The translations under genes and the position numbers were made by a program. Below are positions 55,935 through 64,000 of a stretch of 64,000 nt of DNA, one piece after another. This stretch comes from Isoetes taiwanensis (lineage: Eukaryota > Streptophyta > Lycopodiopsida > Isoetales > Isoetaceae). The stretch lies in contig JAJEKV010000131.1 in NCBI GenBank assembly GCA_021234155.1, positions 806,001 through 870,000 on the forward strand, written 5' to 3'. The notes beneath the pieces were generated by a model. That model was not told the DNA's origin and searched no databases. It worked only from the letters and a program-made list of their open reading frames with translations. The number at the start of each line of letters is the position of its first letter. Position 1 is the stretch's first letter.

Positions 55935-58700
55935 TATGGCCAATATGTTGGAGCCTAGGTGGCATGTTGTGAGCCACCTTGGCATGTTTGAGCCTAGGTG
56001 GCATATCAGAGCCCGCGTGGCATGTTTGAGCCACCTTGGCATGTTTGAGCCTAGGTGGCATGTTAGAGCCTGGGTGGCATGTTTGAGCCACCTTGCACGT
56101 TGGAGCCTAGGTGGCATGTTGAATCTAGGTGGCATGTTTGAGCCACCTTGGCATATTGGAGCCTAGGTGGCATGTTGGAGCCCGTGTGGCATGTTTGAGC
56201 CACCTTGGCATATTGGAGCCTAGGTGGCATGTTGGAGCCCGCGTGGCATGTTTGAGCCACCTTGGCATGTTTTAGCCTATATGGCATGTTGGAATCTAGG
56301 TGGCATGTTTGAGCCGCCTTGGCATGTTGGAGCCTAGTTGGCATGTTGGAGCCACCTTGGCATGTTGGAGCCTAGGTGGCATGTTTGAGCCACCTTGGCA
56401 TGTGTCAGCCTAGGTGGCATGTTGGCACCTTGGTGGCATGTTTGAGCCACCTTGGCATGTTCGACCCCACATGGCATGTTTGAGCCACCTTGGCATGTTG
56501 GAGCCGATGTGGCATGTTGGAGCCCACGTGGCATGTTTGAGCCACCTTGGCATGTTGGAGCCCACATGGCATGTTTGAGCCTAGGTGGCATGTTGGACCT
56601 TGGTGGCATGTTTGAGCCACCTTGGCATGTTGGAGCGCACATGGCATGTTTGAGCCACCTTGGCGTGTTGAAGTCTATGTGGCATGTTGGAGCCCCGTGG
56701 CATGTTTTAGCCACCTTGAGCCACCTTGGCATGTTGGAGCCTATGTGGCATGTTGGAGCCTAGGTGGCATCTTTGGAGTCTAGGTGGCATGTTGGGCCGG
56801 GTGGCATGTTTGAGCCACCTTGGCATGTTGGAGCCCACATGGCATATTTGAGCCACCTTGGCATGTTGGAGCCCACATGGCATGTTTGAGCCTAGGTGGC
56901 ATGTTGGAGCCTTGGTGGCATGTTTGAGCCACCTTGGCATGTTGGAGCCTATGTGGCATGTTGGAGCCCAAGTGGCATGTTTGCACCACCTTGGCATGTT
57001 TGAGCCTAGGTGGCATGTTGGAGCCTAGGTGGCATGTTTGAGCCACCTTGGCATGTTGGAGCCCACATGGCATGTTTGAGCCACCTTGGCATGTTGGAGC
57101 CCATGTGGCATGCTGGATCCCACGTGGCATGTTTGAGCCACCTTGGCATGTTGGAGCCCACATGGCATGTTTGAGCCTAGGCGGCATGTTGGAGCCTTGG
57201 TGGCATGTTTGAGCCACCTTGGCATGTTTGAGCCTATGTGGCATGTTGGAGCCCATGTGGCATGTTTGGGCCACCTTGGCATGTTTGAGCCTAGGTGGCA
57301 TGTTGGAGCATGTTTGAGCCACCTTGGCATGTTTTAACCTAGGTGGCATGTTGGAGCCTTGGTGGCATGTTTGAGCCACCTTGGTATGTTTGAGCCACGT
57401 TGGCATGTTGGAGCCTATGTGGTATGTTGGAGCCCACGTGGCATGTTTGAGCCACCTTGGCATGTTTGAGCCTAGGTGGCATGTTGGAGCCTAGGTGGCA
57501 TGTTTGAGCCACCTTGGCATGTTTGAGCCACCTTGGCATGTTTGAGCCACCTTGGCATGTTGGAGCCTATGTGGCATGTTGGAGCCCACGTGGCATGTTT
57601 GAGCCACTTTAGCATGCTGGAGCCCACATGGCATGTTGGAGCCTAGGTGGCATGTTTGAGCCACCTTGGCATGTTGGAGCCCAAGTGGCATGTTTGTGCC
57701 ACCTTGGCATATTTGTGCCACCTTGGCATGTTTGAGCCTAGGTGGCATGTTGGAGCCTAGGTGGCATGTTTGAGCCTTGGCATGTTGTGAGCCACCTTGG
57801 CATGTTTGAGCCTAGGTGGCATGTTGGAGCCACCTTGGAATGTGAGCCACCCTGGCATGTTGGAGCCTGCGTGGCATGTTTGAGTCACCTTAGCATGTTT
57901 TAGCCTAGGTGGCATGTTGGAGCCTTGGTGGCATGTTTAAGCCACCTTGGCATGTTGGAGCCCACATGACATGTTTGAGGCACCTTGGCATGTTGGAGCA
58001 TGTTGGAGCATGAGTGGCATGTTTTAGCCACCTTGGCATGTTTGCACCACCTTGGCATGTTTGAACCTAGGTGGCATGTTGGAGCCTCGGTGGCATGTTT
58101 GAGCCACCTTAGCACGTTGGAGCCTAGGTGGCATGTTTGAGCCTAGGTGGCATGTTGGATACTGCATGGCATGTTTGAGCCACCTTGGCATGTTTGAGCC
58201 TAGGTGGCATGTTTGAGCCACCTTGCATGTTGGAGCCTAGGTGGCATGTTGAAGCCACATGGCATGTTTGAGCCACCTTGTCATGTTTGAGCCACCTTGG
58301 CATGTTGGAGCCCGCATGGCATGTTTGAGCCGCCTTGGCATGTTTGAGCCTAGGTGGCATGTTGGAGTCTAGGTGGCATGTTTGAGCCACCTTGTCATAT
58401 GTTGGATCCTGGGTGGCATGCTTGAGGCACCTTGCATGTTGGAGCCTAGGTGCATGTTGGGGACACGTGGCATGTTTGAGCCACCTTGCCATGTTTGAGC
58501 CACCTTGTCATGTTGGAGCCTAGGTGGCATGTTGGAGCCCACATGGCATGTTTGAGCCACCTTGCCATGTTGGAGCCTAGGTGGTATGTTGGAGCCCATG
58601 TGGCATGTTTGAGCCACCTTAGCATGTTTGAGCCTAGGTGGCATGTTGGAGCCACCTTGGTGGCATGTTTGAGCCTAAGTGGCATGCTTGAGCCCAGTAG
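55935..58700. repeat. minisatellite of 19-bp monomers, about 2.75 kb
   Basis: The array is built of GGCATGTTKGAGCC plus five variable bases, usually TAGGT, CACCT or CACAT/CACGT. Two monomer types alternate, GGCATGTTGGAGCCTAGGT and GGCATGTTTGAGCCACCTT, giving a 38-bp higher-order unit. About 140 monomers are present. The junction bases form CCTAGG and CCACCTTGG, which are palindromic or nearly so. On the minus strand three monomers (57 bases) encode a 19-residue repeat (NMPPRLKHAKVAQTCHLGS). Frames stay open up to 227 residues because the monomer has no stop; this is a consequence of the repeat and not evidence for a protein. Confidence 0.95.
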
Positions 58701-58755
58701 ATAGAAAATTTGGCTATTGCACATATGGCAGGAAAAGGTATGCATACTAAAATAA

Positions 58756-60475
58756 TTTTTTTTTTTTTTTAAGGATGAAAGCCAAAAGGTTTATTAATCA
58801 GATAAAAAGTACAAAATTTACATGTCTCATCTAACTGTGTAAGCACAAAAAGATGTCACAGGAGCACGAGCCTGGAGCACAATGTACTTACTCCAGAATA
58901 GGAGACGAACGATAAGAATCAATTCGAAGATACTGAATCCAAATGTGTTCCATCATTTCTGATTCAAGGGAGGAACACTTATAGGCTGTCAATATCTTTT
59001 TCTGGGCCACCATAATAACACCGCGTGCAGATAAATTAATGCCCTGAAAGATGTGGTGTCTGCGACGCTCCCATATCGACCATAGGAGTGAACTGGAACC
59101 AAGATGGAATGCCCTTTGTTTAGCTGAAGGCCACGCGTTGGGGTAGGACGCCAAGAGGATGCATCGGCAGTCTAATGTACTGTTAAACAAGCCTTGTAGC
59201 CAGGACCACGCTGGTTGAACCTCAGGACAATCAAAGAGACAATGCTCAAGAGTCTCAACATCCGAAAGACAGAGCGGGCATACTGCAGATATGCGAGGAT
59301 CATAGCGATGTCGGAAGGCATTAACCCGCAGGCACCTGTGGATAAGCTGCCACCACAGTACAAGGACTTTAGGGTGGAGCAATCTATCCCAAAGCCATCA
59401 CCATGCACGACACAAAGTGGGCTATGGAACCTGTAGGTGCCACCCATTTGGCAACTGGAGGGACTGTGGTACTAAAAGAAGGCGATATACTGATCTGACA
59501 AAGTGCTTGACTTTGTGAATATTTTCATGACAGTCCCATGGCACCCTTTTAGCAACATCAACTTGCACTATAAGAGGCAAATTTTCTGCGACCTTCTCCC
59601 ATAGAGATACATCCCAACGAGAGAGCAGGAACTTTGCCTGAAATTCAGGCCAAGACAGTAGGCGACCCGCCTCATACCATGCTTGAATAGAGACAACACC
59701 TACAAGAACCCATCGTCTCTGTGTAAGGGGATGAACTGATGCTGCCAATGGAGGTGTTGAGGGGTCTAGAAGCAGTGGTGCCCACCACCATGGAGTCTCC
59801 AATAGGATGTGGATAGAGAGGCATGGCCAGAAAAGATGTCTGACTGCCTCCCACGCTGTCAACAAGCCACACAAAAATGGAGAAGCACTTGGAAAAGGCT
59901 GCAGAGTATGAAATAAAGCCCAAGGTAGGAATGGTTTGACAGCCTTCCTAGAGGGATACAGTAACCAAGAGCTTGTCTAAGAAGGCGTGAACCAGGAGAG
60001 TCATCCTCACCATTCAGGAGTCTCCAAATGAACGTTGAAATAAGCATTTTTCTCTGCAATAAGAAGTACATCATACCCAGACCATTTGCCCACTTTGGAA
60101 GGATGCACTTCGACCAAGCCACCTTAACCATAACACCTTCCTCAGTACCCGCCCAAATAAAGTTCCAAACTATTGCAATGAGCTCACGCACTTTGATCTG
60201 TGGGGCTGGCAGTAAGGATGCCATATAAACATGGGTACTACTAAGGACTGACTTGGCCACTGTAATGCGACCCCCAAGAGACAACTTAGCAGTGGACCAC
60301 CAAAACAAGTGCTTTTCCAAACCCCTAATGATCTCCTCCCATGCAGCTCCCATAGTAACATGGATGCCAACTGAAATCCCCAACAACTTGATGGCTTGTC
60401 CATGTGCAAGTAATTTCCATGGATAATCGTGAACACACGCCGGAGCCGGAGAATCCAAATTAAAGTAGCAGATAG
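58756..60475 (-). mobile_element. L1-like LINE, 5'-truncated, with poly(A) tail
   Basis: On the minus strand it starts inside the RT carboxyl region (SPAPACVHDYPWKLLAHGQA, LLGISVGIHVTMGAAWEEII, KLSLGGRITVAKSVLSSTHV, IVWNFIWAGTEEG). It continues, with frameshifts near 59860 and 59420, to a zf-RVT end: VLVLWWQLIHRCLRVNAFRH, CPLCLSDVETLEHCLFDCPE (C-X2-C...H-X4-C) and WSIWERRRHHIFQG. It ends with poly(T) on the plus strand at 58756-58770, the poly(A) tail. The zf-RVT form and poly(A) tail separate it from the CTTC- and CT-tailed LINEs here. Confidence 0.88.
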
Positions 60476-63268
<2,793 letters not shown>

Positions 63269-64000
63269 TGAGATCTGATAGGCTTGTTGGTCCCCATGGA
63301 TGTTAAAGTTAAATTCAATTCAACTCAATTCTGGGATCTTAATATGCCTTTGCATTCTAGTTTTCTTATAGCACGAGGGGTAGAGGGACAATAGATGAGA
63401 TATTGTATTTTTACACATGGCATGTTATGACAACATGAATACTTTATGGGGTGTCATATGGATGGGAGTAGTGCAACGATTGTATAATGGTGCTTACAAA
63501 ATTGGCTATAGAGAACCTAAAAATATCACACCCCTTTAGAGAACTATATGTCCTTTAAAAAAAACCTCCTTAAAAACTACACCTACTTATAAACTACATG
63601 TCCAAAAACTACATCTCCTTAAAAACACCGCCTCAAAAATAAAAACCACAGTTCTTTTAATGAAAAACATACCTCCTTAAAAAAACCACACCTCCTAAAA
63701 AACAAAAACCACAGCTCCTTAAAAAAATAACAGTGGACGTTCCTTGTCCACATAAAAAACAACACCATCAATTAGTAAAACTACATCTCCACAGATCTAC
63801 ATGTAGGTTTTTCTGTGATCTCTGAATAAAGTACATGTGGACTAAAAAAAACTAATGGTTTCAACAGTGGACCAAAAAATTGGGGTTAGTGTGGAAAGAG
63901 AATGAGGGATAGAGACTTGATGTCTGGGTGTGAGCTTGGTGCTGCCATGGCTTACCAAAAGAAAGCATAGGTTACAAATAAATTGTTTGATGCCTAGCTA
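63269..64000. other. gene-free A-rich stretch
   Basis: Short A-rich direct repeats of the AAAAACTACACCTCCTTAAAA type recur between about 63540 and 63730. No gene is seen. Confidence 0.5.

Noticed and set aside
56780..57463. 227-residue open frame rich in NMPPRLKHAKVAQTC repeats
   Set aside because: It lies wholly inside the 19-bp minisatellite, whose monomer has no stop in these frames. Similar frames occur all along the array.

Overview
The window reads as nuclear DNA of a land plant. Support comes from a phospholipase C gene split by eight introns, an SRC2-type C2 protein, Ty3/gypsy chromoviruses with initiator-Met-tRNA primer sites, a Copia-type primer site, Helitrons, several LINEs and Tourist-like MITEs. 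The phospholipase is well diverged from angiosperm forms as I know them. Together with the element mix, and a relic of an N4/N6-type DNA methyltransferase, this makes a seed-free plant such as a fern plausible; that placement is inference. About two thirds of the window is transposon-derived. I see one apparently intact host gene (the PI-PLC on the minus strand, 51183-54140) and one recently damaged host-type gene (SRC2-like, 33322-34070).

Layout. 1-1241: AT-rich, with one weak ORF. 1247-14375: a complete 13.1 kb Ty3/gypsy element with about 1.56 kb LTRs, a 5-bp target duplication (ACGTT), PBS and polypurine tract. Its interior carries unusual extra ORF cassettes before gag, then gag, protease, RT, RNase H, integrase and chromodomain, all broken by small indels. 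14381-26000: mostly gene-free DNA with a dispersed repeat (17145), a LINE linker scrap (18668), a MITE (19228-19502) and local duplications. 26240-30482: a second gypsy element whose gag is interrupted at about 27071-28856 by a segment carrying a broken, intron-containing DNA methyltransferase gene. Its RT is cut at 30483 by the same dispersed repeat. 32600-33085: a Copia-type LTR end and primer site. 33322-34070: the SRC2-like pseudogene. 35069-35344: a small hypothetical ORF. 36340-36745 and 42217-44529: Helitron fragments, the second fused to a minus-strand gypsy fragment (40377-42216) whose LTR matches that of the 26 kb element. 46440-49229: a GC-rich LINE with a CTTC tail. 50483-50780: a MITE whose empty site survives in a neighbouring duplication. 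51183-54140: PI-PLC. 55935-58700: a large 19-bp-monomer minisatellite. 58756-60475: an L1-like LINE on the minus strand, abutting head to head a second LINE (60476-63135) that ends in a CT/CA microsatellite.

The best candidates for something undescribed are three. First, the gypsy element with duplicated TATA-leader-ORF cassettes and a palindromic motif repeated four times. Second, the methyltransferase relic with retained introns inside a retrotransposon gag, which ends on a perfect 11-bp hairpin. Third, a contrast in damage: GC-rich elements are riddled with one-base indels while AT-rich ones are less affected. The third may be a sequencing or assembly artefact and should be tested before the broken frames are given biological meaning.
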